NCBI GenBank assembly: GCA_965243325.1
Contig: CBDEUQ010000003.1
Span: forward strand, 1,488,001 to 1,552,000
Reading direction: 5' to 3'
DNA length: 64,000 bases
Origin: JANQOH01 sp965243325
Lineage (GTDB): Bacteria; Pseudomonadota; Alphaproteobacteria; UBA7887
In this document: positions 50,918 to 60,005 of the stretch, piece by piece
How the letters are laid out: each line of letters begins with the position of its first letter
How positions within the stretch are numbered: the first letter of the stretch is position 1
Made by a program: the position numbers and the translations under genes
Notes under the pieces: generated by a model
Told to the model about the DNA's origin: nothing
The model's input: only the letters and a program-made list of their open reading frames with translations
Database searches by the model: none

Positions 50918-52668
50918 CCTTGCGCCGCCTGCCCGAGGGCGTCGTCAACCGGATCGCCGCCGGCGAAGTGATCGAGCGGCCGGCCAACGTCGTCAAGGAG
51001 CTCGTGGAAAACGCCATCGACGCGGGGGCGCGGCGCATCGAGGCGGACATCGCCCGCGGCGGCAAGAGCGCGATCGTCGTCGACGACGACGGCTGCGGGA
51101 TGAGCGGCGACGAGCTCGCCCTCGCGGTCGAGCGCCACGTCACGTCGAAGCTCGCCGGCGACGATCTCGCGCGTATCGCCACCCTGGGCTTTCGCGGCGA
51201 GGCCCTGCCGTCGATCGGCGCGGTGGCGCGCATGCGTCTCGCGAGCCGGGCGCGCGACTCCGGCCAGGCGTGGTCGCTGGCCGTGGACGGCGGCGCCGTC
51301 GGTTCGCCGCGGCCCGCCGCCCGCGCCGCCGGAACGCGCGTCGAAGCGCTCGACCTGTTTCATGCCACGCCGGCGCGGCTGAAGTTCCTGAAGAGCGATC
51401 GCGCCGAAACCGCTGCCGTCGTCGAGCGGTTCGCCGGCATCGCCATGGCGCGGCCGGACATCGCCTTCCGTCTGGCGGTCGACGGGCGCACGCGCTACGA
51501 GCTCGGCGGCGAAGGGGGCGACCTTGCCGATGCCCGCCTCCGCCGCCTGCGCCGGATCATGGGGCGCGACTTCGCGGACAACGCGGTCGCCGTCGCCGGC
51601 GAGCGCGACGGCGCCGCCGTCTCCGGCTTCGCCGGCCTGCCGACGCTCAACCAGGCACAGGCGCGCAAGCAGTTCCTGTTCGTCAACGGCCGCCCCGTCC
51701 GCGACCGCCTGCTCCTCGGCGCGGTGCGCGGCGCCTACCGCGACCTGCTGGCCCGCGACCGCCATCCGCTGGTGGCGCTGTTCATTTCGCTGCCGCCGGG
51801 AGCCGTCGACGTGAACGTCCATCCGGCCAAGGCCGAGGTCCGGTTCCGCGACGCGGCGGCGGTCCGCGGTCTCGTCGTCGGCACACTGCGCGCGGCGCTG
51901 GACGCCGCCGGCCACCGCGCCGCCACGACGATCGCCGCCGCCGCCACGGGCGCGGCGCGGCGGCCCGCGGTGCCGGCGGCTGGCCCGCCGCCGGCAGGCG
52001 GCTTCGGCGAGGGCGCGGCGGCCTATCATGCGCCGCTGGCGGCGCCGGCGGCGCGCGCCGAGACGGACCCCGGCGGCGAGGACGCGGAGTGGCCGCTCGG
52101 CGCCGCGCGCGGACAGCTGCACGAGACCTACATCGTCGCGCAGACCGCCGACGGCATCGTCATCGTCGACCAGCATGCGGCGCACGAGCGCCTCGTGCTC
52201 GAGCGCATGCGCGCCGCCCTCGCCGGCAGCGAAGTCCCGCGCCAGATGCTGCTGATTCCGGACGTGGTCGAACTCGACCAGCCGGCGGCGGACCGGCTCG
52301 TCGAGCGGGCAGGCGAGCTCGCGGCGCTCGGCCTCGTGCTGGAACCGTTCGGCCCCGGCGCGGTGGTCGTCCGCGAGACGCCGGCGTTGCTCGGCCAGGT
52401 CGACGTGCAGGGACTGGTGCGCGACCTGGCCGACGACATCGCGGCCCTCGACGCCGCCGCGAGCCTGACCGACCGCCTCGACGACGTGTGCGGCACCATG
52501 GCCTGCCACGGCAGCGTGCGCGCCGGCCGCCGCCTGACCACGCCGGAGATGAACGCGCTGCTGCGGGAGATGGAGGCGACGCCCCATTCGGGGCAGTGCA
52601 ACCACGGGCGCCCCACCTACGTCGAGCTCAAGCTCGCCGACATCGAGCGCCTGTTCGGGCGGCGCTGA
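50914..52668 (+). CDS. mutL: DNA mismatch repair protein MutL
   Basis: A 584-residue GHKL ATPase linking MutS to downstream repair steps. N-terminal motifs: IERPANVVKELVENAIDAGA, DDDGCGMSG, TSKLAGDDLARIATLGFRGEAL and GTRVEALDLFHATPARLKFLK. The C-terminal dimer domain has VIVDQHAAHERLVLERM, CHGSVRAGRRLTTPEMNALLREME and QCNHGRPTYVEL. The start is GTG, overlapping pgi (GTGA); the frame upstream of it is an antisense-like artefact. Confidence 0.96.
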   Translation: MTLRRLPEGVVNRIAAGEVIERPANVVKELVENAIDAGARRIEADIARGGKSAIVVDDDGCGMSGDELALAVERHVTSKLAGDDLARIATLGFRGEALPSIGAVARMRLASRARDSGQAWSLAVDGGAVGSPRPAARAAGTRVEALDLFHATPARLKFLKSDRAETAAVVERFAGIAMARPDIAFRLAVDGRTRYELGGEGGDLADARLRRLRRIMGRDFADNAVAVAGERDGAAVSGFAGLPTLNQAQARKQFLFVNGRPVRDRLLLGAVRGAYRDLLARDRHPLVALFISLPPGAVDVNVHPAKAEVRFRDAAAVRGLVVGTLRAALDAAGHRAATTIAAAATGAARRPAVPAAGPPPAGGFGEGAAAYHAPLAAPAARAETDPGGEDAEWPLGAARGQLHETYIVAQTADGIVIVDQHAAHERLVLERMRAALAGSEVPRQMLLIPDVVELDQPAADRLVERAGELAALGLVLEPFGPGAVVVRETPALLGQVDVQGLVRDLADDIAALDAAASLTDRLDDVCGTMACHGSVRAGRRLTTPEMNALLREMEATPHSGQCNHGRPTYVELKLADIERLFGRR

Positions 52669-52733
52669 GACGGCGGCGGCCGGGCGCGCCTCCCGACGGC
52701 GCTCGTGACGACGCCTTTCGACGGAGATTGGCG

Positions 52734-53321
52734 ATGCAGAGATATCACCCCGTTCTCGTCGCGCTGCACTGGATCATGGCGCTGATGGTCCTCGTCGCTC
52801 TGGTCGCCGGCTGGGTCGTGCTGGAGGACATGCCGCACGGCGATCCGGACCGGACGGTCGCCCTCGCCGCCCACATGGGCGCCGGCATCGCGATCGGCGC
52901 GCTGCTGGTCCTGCGTCTCGCCGCCCGCCTCCTGACCCGGAAGCCGCCGCCCGCGACCACCGGCAACGCGCTTCTGGATCGGATCGGCGTGTGGACGCAC
53001 CGGGCCTTCTACGCGCTCATCGCCGGCATGGTGGCCACCGGTCTGGCGACCGGAGTCGGTGCCGACCTCTTCCCCGCCGTCTTCCTCGGGGAGACCATGC
53101 CCGCGGAGGTTCCGGGCGACGGCGGCGGCGACGCGGTCGTCGGGCTCGATGCCGCCACGGCGGAGGCAACGCTTGACAACCTGCCGCAACGCGCCGCCCA
53201 CGGATGGATCGCGTCGGCGCTGGCAGCGCTCGTCCTGCTGCACGTCGCCGCGGCCGTGTACCACCAGGCGGTGCTGAAGGACGGGCTGCTGCGGCGCATG
53301 TGGTTCGGCAAGCGCGGCTGA
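52734..53321 (+). CDS. Cytochrome b561 family protein
   Basis: A 195-residue membrane b-type cytochrome with four membrane helices. Heme His candidates are in RYHPVLVALHWIMAL (His at 5 and 12), LAAHMGAG, THRAFYAL and RAAHGWIASALAALVLLHVAAAVYHQAVLKDGLLRRM. The C-terminal block is the usual end of this family. ATG 52734 has GGAGA at a 7-base distance. It may carry electrons between quinol and a periplasmic partner. Confidence 0.9.
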   Translation: MQRYHPVLVALHWIMALMVLVALVAGWVVLEDMPHGDPDRTVALAAHMGAGIAIGALLVLRLAARLLTRKPPPATTGNALLDRIGVWTHRAFYALIAGMVATGLATGVGADLFPAVFLGETMPAEVPGDGGGDAVVGLDAATAEATLDNLPQRAAHGWIASALAALVLLHVAAAVYHQAVLKDGLLRRMWFGKRG

Positions 53322-53336
53322 CGCCGCCTGCGCCGG

Positions 53337-53358
53337 GCCGCGGGTCAGGCCCCGCGGC
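53337..53358. terminator. Bidirectional hairpin between cytochrome b561 and panC
   Basis: GCCGCGGG and CCCGCGGC form an 8-bp perfect stem with loop TCAGGC, between the converging genes; the loop contains the panC stop. No T tract. Confidence 0.4.
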
Positions 53359-54235
53359 GACCGGGAGGGGCGGGCGCGACCGGCCGGTTGTCGATGAGCC
53401 GCGTGTTGCCGAGCCACGCCGCCGCAAGCACGCGCGCCGGACGGTCGAAGCGGGCGAGCGGCGCCAGAGTCTCCGCGTCGCGGCATTCGTAATAGTCGAC
53501 GCTGTCGAACCCCGCCGCGGCGAGTTGCGCCCGGCCGGCAGCCTCCGCCTCGGCGACCGCGGTTCCGCGCGCCGCGGCGTCCACGGTCCCGGCCAGCGCG
53601 CGCGCCAGGGCGGGCGCGACCGCGCGCTGTGCCGCGTCGAGATAGACGTTGCGCGACGAGACCGCGAGCCCGTCCGGCTCGCGAACCGTCGGCACCGCCA
53701 CCACGCGCGTGGGAATGTCGAGATCGCGCGCCATCCGCGCCACCGTCTTGAGCTGCTGATAGTCCTTCTCGCCGAAGAACGCCTCGTCGGCGCCGCACTG
53801 CAGGAACAGTTTGGCGACGACCGTGGCGACGCCGTCGAAATGACCGGGCCGCGCGGCGCCGCACAAACCGTCGGTGAGCCCGGCCACCGAGACCGTGGTC
53901 GCGAAGCCGTCGGGGTACATTTCCCCGCGCTCGGGCACGAAGGCCACATCGACTTCCGCGTCGCGCAGCTTGCCGAGATCGCCGTCGAGATCGCGCGGAT
54001 AGGTCGCGATGTCCTCGTCGGGACCGAACTGCGCCGGATTGACGAAGATGGTGACGACGGTGCACGAGCACCGCGCCTGCGACGCCGCGATCAACGCCAT
54101 GTGTCCCGCGTGCAGATAGCCCATGGTGGGCACGACGCCGACGCGGCCGGCGGCCTCGGCGCGCCGGCGGGCGACCGCGGCGCGCAGTTCGGCCACTGTC
54201 GCCGCCACCCGCGGCAAGGCGGAAGGCTCCGCCAT
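53345..54235 (-). CDS. panC: Pantothenate synthetase
   Basis: A 296-residue ATP-dependent ligase of pantoate and beta-alanine. The HIGH-like motif is PTMGYLHAGHMALI (about residues 35-48). Others are VTIFVNPAQFGPDEDIATYPRDLDGD, CGAARPGHFDGVATVVAKLF, FFGEKDYQQLKTV and the KMSKS-equivalent LAVSSRNVYL. ATG 54235 starts the family similarity. Divergent from rsmB. Confidence 0.95.
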   Translation of the reverse strand: MAEPSALPRVAATVAELRAAVARRRAEAAGRVGVVPTMGYLHAGHMALIAASQARCSCTVVTIFVNPAQFGPDEDIATYPRDLDGDLGKLRDAEVDVAFVPERGEMYPDGFATTVSVAGLTDGLCGAARPGHFDGVATVVAKLFLQCGADEAFFGEKDYQQLKTVARMARDLDIPTRVVAVPTVREPDGLAVSSRNVYLDAAQRAVAPALARALAGTVDAAARGTAVAEAEAAGRAQLAAAGFDSVDYYECRDAETLAPLARFDRPARVLAAAWLGNTRLIDNRPVAPAPPGRRGA

Positions 54236-54428
54236 CCTCAGACTCCCCGCTCCCTCGCTTCGCCGGGTGCATTCTAAGCCGCCCATGCTGCGTTGCAAAA
54301 ATGGGTATGGCCGTGTCGCCGGCACGCCGCCGACTTGGCGAACCGATCGCGGGACAGGCGGTGCGCCTTGCACTACGCTGCTCGGGAGCGGGCTCGCCGG
54401 CCGGCGCGCGCGAAGGACGGGGTGGGCC

Positions 54429-55721
54429 ATGGAAGGCGACGACGCGGCGCCCGGTCCGGGCGGCGGCCTCGACGCGCGGCGGCACGCGCTGCGCCGGCTC
54501 GATTCCGTTCTCGTGCGCCGCCGCCCGTTCGATGCGGCGGCCGACGAGGCGCTCGCACCGCGCGACCGCGCCTTCGCGCGCCTGCTGGCGACGACGGTCC
54601 TGCGGCGGCTGGGCCAGATCGACGACACGATCGACCGCTGCGTCCGCCGGCCGCCGCTGGCGCAAACGGCGGCGGCGCGCGCGGTCATCCGCCTCGGCGC
54701 CGCCCAGCTCCTCTTCCTCGACACCCCCGGACACGCGGCCGTGGATACGGCGGTCCGCCTGGCGCCGCGGCCGCACAAGGGGCTGGTCAACGCGGTGCTG
54801 CGGCGACTGGCGCGCGACGGCGCGGCGTGGCGCGACGCCCAGGACGCCGAACGGCTGAACACGCCGGACTGGCTGTGGCGAACGTGGTGCGCGGCGTACG
54901 GCGCCGGGGGCGCGCGGGCCATTGCCGCGGCACATCTCGTGCCGCCGCCGCTCGACCTGTCGGCGAAGGCGGATCCCGCCGCCGTCGCCGCCGCCGTCGG
55001 CGGCACCGTGCTCGAAACCGGCACCGTGCGCCGCGACGGCGGCGGCCGGGTCGAGGCGCTTCCCGGCTTCGCGGAGGGCGAGTGGTGGGTGCAGGACGCG
55101 GCGGCGGCGCTGCCGGCGCGGCTTCTCGGAGCCGGCCCCGGCGACGCGGCGCTCGACCTGTGCGCCGCGCCCGGCGGCAAGACGGCGCAACTGGCCGCCG
55201 CGGGCGCCGCCGTCACCGCGGTGGAAGCCGACGCCGCCCGACTCGATGCGCTCTCCGCCAACCTTCGCCGCCTGCGGCTGGCCGCCCGCATCGTGCACGC
55301 CGACGCCGCGCGGTGGCGGCCCGACGCGGCCCAGCGCTTCGTCCTGCTCGACGCGCCGTGCTCGTCGACGGGGACGATTCGCCGCCACCCCGACATCCTC
55401 CATCTCAAGCGGCCCGGCGACGTGGCCGCGGCCGCCGCCCTGCAGGACCGGCTGCTCGACGGCGCCGCCGCGATGCTGGCCGCCGGCGGCACGCTCGTCT
55501 ACGCCGTCTGCTCGCTGCAGCCGGCCGAAGGCCCGGAGCGGGTGGCGGCCCTGCTGGCGCGCGCGCCGGGGCTGGTGCGCGACCCGGTCCGCGCGTCCGA
55601 GATCGGCGGCTGGGCGGCGCTCGTCGCGGCCGACGGGTCGGTGCGCAGCCTGCCCTGTCACGAACGCGAGCGCGGCGGCATGGACGGCTTCTACGTCGCG
55701 CGATTGAAGCGCGAAACTTAA
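54429..55721 (+). CDS. rsmB: 16S rRNA m5C967 methyltransferase
   Basis: A 430-residue methyltransferase. The NusB-like N-terminal domain is about residues 15-130 (LRRLDSVLVRRRPFDAAADEAL and later blocks). The catalytic domain has DLCAAPGGKTAQLAAAGA, VEADAARLDALSANLRRLRL, the motif-IV DAPCSSTGTIRRHPDI and the second Cys in YAVCSLQPAEG. ATG 54429 starts the family. The 18-bp gap to rpe suggests one transcript. Confidence 0.92.
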   Translation: MEGDDAAPGPGGGLDARRHALRRLDSVLVRRRPFDAAADEALAPRDRAFARLLATTVLRRLGQIDDTIDRCVRRPPLAQTAAARAVIRLGAAQLLFLDTPGHAAVDTAVRLAPRPHKGLVNAVLRRLARDGAAWRDAQDAERLNTPDWLWRTWCAAYGAGGARAIAAAHLVPPPLDLSAKADPAAVAAAVGGTVLETGTVRRDGGGRVEALPGFAEGEWWVQDAAAALPARLLGAGPGDAALDLCAAPGGKTAQLAAAGAAVTAVEADAARLDALSANLRRLRLAARIVHADAARWRPDAAQRFVLLDAPCSSTGTIRRHPDILHLKRPGDVAAAAALQDRLLDGAAAMLAAGGTLVYAVCSLQPAEGPERVAALLARAPGLVRDPVRASEIGGWAALVAADGSVRSLPCHERERGGMDGFYVARLKRET

Positions 55722-55739
55722 GATGGTACTTGAAGAATC

Positions 55740-56408
55740 ATGCAGCAGCGGGTCCGCATCGCGCCGTCGATCCTGGCCGCCGACTTCGCGCGTCTCGGCG
55801 AGGAAGTGCGCGCGATCACCGACGCCGGCGCGGACTACATCCACATCGACGTGATGGACGGGCACTTCGTTCCCAACATCACCATCGGTCCGGCGGTGGT
55901 CGCGGCGCTTCGCCCGCACAGCGCGGCGCCGTTCGACGTGCACCTGATGGTGGCCCTGCCGACACCCTTCCTCGCCGACTTCGCCGACGCCGGCGCCGAC
56001 ATCCTGACCGTGCCGGCGGAGGCCGGCCCGCACCTGCACCGCGCGCTGCAGACGGTGCGGGGCCTCGGCAAGAAGGCGGGCGTCGCCATCAATCCCGGCA
56101 CGCCGGCGGCGGCGGTGGCGCCGGTGATCGAGGACCTCGACCTGATCACGGTGATGACCGTCAACCCCGGATTCGGTGGCCAGCGCTTCATCGACAGCCA
56201 GATCGCCAAGATCGCCGCCGTGCGCGAGATGATCGACGCCAGCGGGCGGACGATCGACCTCGAGGTGGACGGCGGCATCGACGACGACACCGGGCCGCGC
56301 GCCGTCGCCGCCGGCGCCGACGTTCTGGTGGCGGGGACGGCGACGTTCCGCGGCGGCGCCGGGGCCTACGCCGGCAACATCGCGCGGCTGCGGCGGTCGG
56401 TGCCGTGA
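55740..56408 (+). CDS. rpe: Ribulose-phosphate 3-epimerase
   Basis: A 222-residue TIM-barrel epimerase interconverting ribulose 5-phosphate and xylulose 5-phosphate. Blocks IAPSILAADFARLGEEV, YIHIDVMDGHFVPNITIGP, FDVHLMVALP, MTVNPGFGGQRFI, IDLEVDGGID and ADVLVAGTATF contain the metal and phosphate ligands. The stop overlaps the next start (GTGA). Confidence 0.96.
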   Translation: MQQRVRIAPSILAADFARLGEEVRAITDAGADYIHIDVMDGHFVPNITIGPAVVAALRPHSAAPFDVHLMVALPTPFLADFADAGADILTVPAEAGPHLHRALQTVRGLGKKAGVAINPGTPAAAVAPVIEDLDLITVMTVNPGFGGQRFIDSQIAKIAAVREMIDASGRTIDLEVDGGIDDDTGPRAVAAGADVLVAGTATFRGGAGAYAGNIARLRRSVP

Positions 56409-58072
56409 GCGCCGCGGTGCCCGCCGATTCGGCGGTCGACTTCGCGCTTCCGCGGCCGCCGGCGCCGCGGCGCGGCCCGTCCGCGGCGCCGGGGGCGCTG
56501 CGCGCATCGCTGTACGCAAGCCGGCTGTACCGGCTGACCCTGCTCGGACGCGCCCCGGCCGGCCTGGCGGTGCATCCGCCCGACCCGTGGCCGGGCGACG
56601 CGGCGACCGGCGACCGCCTCTTCCAGGGCCGGTACCGGTTTGCCGGCCACGAAGTGACGTCGCTGGCCCGGCCGATCTGGCTGCCGCCGCGAATCGACGC
56701 CGCCTGGCTCGAGGGGATGCACGGGTTCGACTGGCTGCGCCACTTCAAGGCGGCCGGCGGCGAGGCGGCGCGGCGCCATGCGCGGACGCTCATCGCCGAC
56801 TGGATCCGCCACTGCGGCCGCTGGCGCCCCGGGGTGTGGGATGCCGCCGTCGTCGGCCGCCGGGTCACGGCGTGGATCGCGGCGGCGGGATTCCTGCTTC
56901 ACGGCGCCGATTCAGGCTGGCGCGCGGCGTTCTTCGCGAGCCTTGCCGTACAGGAGCGCCACCTCGCGCGGGTGGCGCGGCGCGAGGCCACGGGCGCGCG
57001 CCGCATCGCCGCGCTCTGTGGCCTGCTCCATGCCCGCGTGTGCCTCGGCCGCGGCAACCGGCGCATCCGGCGGGCGGTGGACCTGATCGTGCGCGAATGC
57101 GGCCGGCAGATCCTGCCCGACGGCGGCCACGTCGACCGCTCGCCGGCGCGTCATTGCGGCGTGCTCGCCGACCTCGCGGGCTGTCGCGCGCTCCTCGCCG
57201 CCGCCGGCCGGACGGCGCCGGCGCCGCTGAACGCGGCCGTCGGGCGCATGGCGTCCGTCCTCCGCGCCCTGTGCCACGGCGATCGCGGACTGGCGGCGTT
57301 CAACGACAGCGGCGAGAACGCGGATCCCGACGCGGCGGCGGTCCTGCGCGCGGCGGATGCGGCGGCGAAGCCGCTGGCCAGCGCGCGGGACATGGGCTTC
57401 CAGCGGCTGGCGGCGGGGCGCAGCGTGCTGATCGTCGATACCGGCCGGGCCGCCGGAACGACCGCCGACCACGCCGGAACGACGGCGTTCGAAATGAGCG
57501 TCGGCCCGCACCGGCTGATCGTGAACTGCGGTCCCCATACCGGGCGCGACGCCGCCTGGGCCGAGGCGTTGCGCTGCACCGCGGCGCACTCGACGCTTGT
57601 GCTCGCCGACACCAGCCTCGATCCCGCGGCCCCGGTCGAGTGCGTGCGCCGGGGCGGCGACGGCGCGACATGGCTGGACATGGCCCAGCACGGATACGCG
57701 CGCCGGTTCGGCTTCGTGCACCAGCGGCGCCTGTATCTCGCGGCCTCCGGCACCGACGTGCGCGGCGAGGACATCCTGTCGCCGGCGCCCGACGCGGCGC
57801 CGAAGGGACCGCAGCCGTTCGCCGTCCGCTTCCATCTGCACCCCACCGTCACCGCTTCGCTGGAAGCCAGCGGACGCACGGCGCTGCTGCGTCTCGCCGA
57901 CGGCACGGTGTGGCGGATGCTGGTGTCGGGGGGCAGCCTGGCGATCAACCTCAGCGTCTACTTCGCCGACGGCTTCACCTGCCGGCACAACGAACAGGCG
58001 GTGATCGCGGGGGTCTCCGGCCTCTCCGGCGTGACGGTGAAGTGGTCGCTGAAGCGCGTCGGGGGAAGTTAA
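56405..58072 (+). CDS. Heparinase II/III family protein
   Basis: A 555-residue protein with the alpha/alpha-toroid N-terminal region (about 80-330: WLEGMHGFDWLRHFKAAGG, LPDGGHVDRSPARHCGVLADL) and the beta-sandwich heparinase II/III domain (about 350-550: FEMSVGPHRLIVNCGPH, ALRCTAAHSTLVLADTS). The substrate in Alphaproteobacteria is unknown; the rsmB-rpe-heparinase order is conserved in the class. The start is GTG 56405. Its TAA stop (58070-58072) lies inside the target duplication of the IS1634-family element; the original stop codon is preserved. Confidence 0.9.
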   Translation: MSAAVPADSAVDFALPRPPAPRRGPSAAPGALRASLYASRLYRLTLLGRAPAGLAVHPPDPWPGDAATGDRLFQGRYRFAGHEVTSLARPIWLPPRIDAAWLEGMHGFDWLRHFKAAGGEAARRHARTLIADWIRHCGRWRPGVWDAAVVGRRVTAWIAAAGFLLHGADSGWRAAFFASLAVQERHLARVARREATGARRIAALCGLLHARVCLGRGNRRIRRAVDLIVRECGRQILPDGGHVDRSPARHCGVLADLAGCRALLAAAGRTAPAPLNAAVGRMASVLRALCHGDRGLAAFNDSGENADPDAAAVLRAADAAAKPLASARDMGFQRLAAGRSVLIVDTGRAAGTTADHAGTTAFEMSVGPHRLIVNCGPHTGRDAAWAEALRCTAAHSTLVLADTSLDPAAPVECVRRGGDGATWLDMAQHGYARRFGFVHQRRLYLAASGTDVRGEDILSPAPDAAPKGPQPFAVRFHLHPTVTASLEASGRTALLRLADGTVWRMLVSGGSLAINLSVYFADGFTCRHNEQAVIAGVSGLSGVTVKWSLKRVGGS

Positions 58073-58073
58073 G

Positions 58074-60004
58074 CCGAAGTTCCCCGGGCATGAAGATGGT
58101 AACTGACTGATCCGATAGGGGCTTTTCTGATTCAGGCGGTTCCCGGTACTGGGAACGTGGCGATCAGCTCCGCGGCGCGTTGCTGGGTTGCCGTCGGCTG
58201 CGTGGTCAGGGTGAACGCCGGCGCCTCGGGCTGGGCCGGGATCCTGCAGTTGTTGCGGCAGCGCGTCGCCAGTTCGGCGAGCAGCGTGCCCAGGCTGTGC
58301 AACGGCTGGCCGTCGTCGGTGCGCCGCCGCGCCTTCTTCCGCCGCGCCCGCGGCGTCGCTGCGGCCCTGGCCACCGGGTCCCGCGTGCGGCGCGCCTCGG
58401 CCAGCGTCTCGTCGTCGAACAGCAGCGGCGCCAGGGCGCGTCGCAGGTGCCACTCCAGGTAGCCCGCCAGCAGGCAGACGAACAGATGGGCGCGCACCCG
58501 CCGCTCCTCGCGGTGGTGGATCGGGCGAACCCGGATCTCCGGCCCCTTCAGGGCGCGGAACCACCGCTCGACGTCGGCCAACCCCTTGTAGGTGCGCACC
58601 GTGTCCGCCGCCGACAGCCGCTCCTCCGGTTCGCTGGTGCGCAGCACGTAGAGGCCGTCCAGGCGGGCCTCGGCGGCGATCGTCTCATCGTTGCGCCGGT
58701 ACGCCAGCCGGCCGTCCACGACCTCCCAGATGAAGTGCTTCGCCATCTTGTGCTTCTCCAGCACCCGGCCCACCTTGCGCCCCAGCTCGGCCGCCCCCAG
58801 CGGCGTCTTCGTCCGCCGCGCCGCCTCCCGCGCCACCCGCTCGAGCCCCGCCTCGGTCGCGGCCAGCAGCGCGCCGCGCGTGCGCGCGCGCTGCGCCGCC
58901 AGCAGCGGGTTGTGGCACGCCACCAGGCGCTCCCCCGGGTAGTCCGGCGACGCCAGCTCGGCCAGGTTCCGCGCGTCGAACAGCGACAGCTGCAGCGCTT
59001 CCTGCTCGACCAGCGCCCGCACCTGCGGGGCGCGCAGCGCGCTCACCCAGCCCAGCCCCGGATGGCGCTGCAGATCCTCGATCCGCGCCTGCGTCAGCAG
59101 CCCCCGGTCGCCCACCAGCACGATCCGCTGCAGACCGAACCGCTGCCGCAGCTTGCCCACCTGATCCGGCACCGTCGACGGATCCGAGGTGTCGCCCGGA
59201 TATGCCTCCACCGCGACCGGACACCCGCCCGGCGCGCTCAGCACCGCATACACCACCTGCGTCTTGCCCCGCTTCCCATCGCGGCTGTAGCCGAAGCGCA
59301 TCAACGGACACGTGCGCCCCTCGTAGTAGCTCCCGCTCACGTCCGCGAACACCGGCGCCCCCTCGCCGAGATGCCGCTGCGCCAGCCGCTGCTCGATCCG
59401 CGCCTGGCGGGCGAGCAGCCAGTCCATCGCGTCATACAGCGCATCCTCGTCGGCGTCGCCGACCCCGAGCTCCCCGGCCAGCGTGGTCGTGTGCCACAGC
59501 CGTGTCGTCGCCAGCTTCGAGGCCGGGTGCAGCAGCCGTTCCACCACCATCGCCAGTACCCGGTCGCGCTCCGGGCAGCGCCGCGGCGAGATCACCCGCT
59601 CCAGCCCCAGCCGGCGGACCAGCGCCAGCACGATCTCGACGTGCCCGTGCGGCACCGAGCGCTCGACCGCGAACGCCTCCCCGGGGGCCACCAGCCGCTC
59701 GCCCCTGAGCACCCGGCGCAGCGCCTCGACCTGTTCGGCCGGCCAGTCGGTGAGGTTGGCGAGGGTGCGCTTGCGGACCCGGCCGCCCTCGCGCCAGCCC
59801 TCGCGCAGGAGCACGGCGGGGCGCGATGTGCGGTTCGGAACGATGTCGACATACATGGCAATGACGATACCGGACATGACACGCCATGTCAACCATGTAC
59901 CGGTCCATTACATGGGAACATATGGGCCCATTGCGCACGCCATACGGCCAAGCGAATCCGCACCTTACACGCGAATCCGGCCCTCAAACGGCAGGGAACT
60001 TCGG
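58074..60004 (-). mobile_element. Intact IS1634-family insertion sequence (1931 bp)
   Basis: The ends are CCGAAGTTCCCCGGGCATGA on the left and, inverted, CCGAAGTTCCCTGCCGTTTGA on the right (11 bp identical, then partial). GTTAAG occurs on both sides (58068-58073 and 60005-60010), a 6-bp target duplication. One transposase is encoded. It was inserted between two convergent genes. Confidence 0.92.
58132..59856 (-). CDS. IS1634-family transposase
   Basis: A 574-residue DDE transposase. ATG 59856 (MYVDIVPNRTSRPAVLLREGWREGGRVRK) is the usual IS1634 start, preferred over 59892. Catalytic acids are seen in VFADVSGSYYEG, IVLVGDRGLLTQ and the YKGLADVERWFRALKG block, followed by the conserved RPIHHREERRVRAHLF. 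The frame is intact. Confidence 0.93.
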   Translation of the reverse strand: MYVDIVPNRTSRPAVLLREGWREGGRVRKRTLANLTDWPAEQVEALRRVLRGERLVAPGEAFAVERSVPHGHVEIVLALVRRLGLERVISPRRCPERDRVLAMVVERLLHPASKLATTRLWHTTTLAGELGVGDADEDALYDAMDWLLARQARIEQRLAQRHLGEGAPVFADVSGSYYEGRTCPLMRFGYSRDGKRGKTQVVYAVLSAPGGCPVAVEAYPGDTSDPSTVPDQVGKLRQRFGLQRIVLVGDRGLLTQARIEDLQRHPGLGWVSALRAPQVRALVEQEALQLSLFDARNLAELASPDYPGERLVACHNPLLAAQRARTRGALLAATEAGLERVAREAARRTKTPLGAAELGRKVGRVLEKHKMAKHFIWEVVDGRLAYRRNDETIAAEARLDGLYVLRTSEPEERLSAADTVRTYKGLADVERWFRALKGPEIRVRPIHHREERRVRAHLFVCLLAGYLEWHLRRALAPLLFDDETLAEARRTRDPVARAAATPRARRKKARRRTDDGQPLHSLGTLLAELATRCRNNCRIPAQPEAPAFTLTTQPTATQQRAAELIATFPVPGTA

Positions 60005-60005
60005 G

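Noticed and set aside
49645..52668. A 1007-codon frame that appears to fuse upstream sequence to MutL
   Set aside because: The first 423 codons are the wrong frame of pgi; the MutL family begins at GTG 50914.
54293..58072. A 1259-codon frame running through rsmB and rpe into the heparinase gene
   Set aside because: Only the part from GTG 56405 has family similarity; the rest is out of frame with rsmB and rpe.
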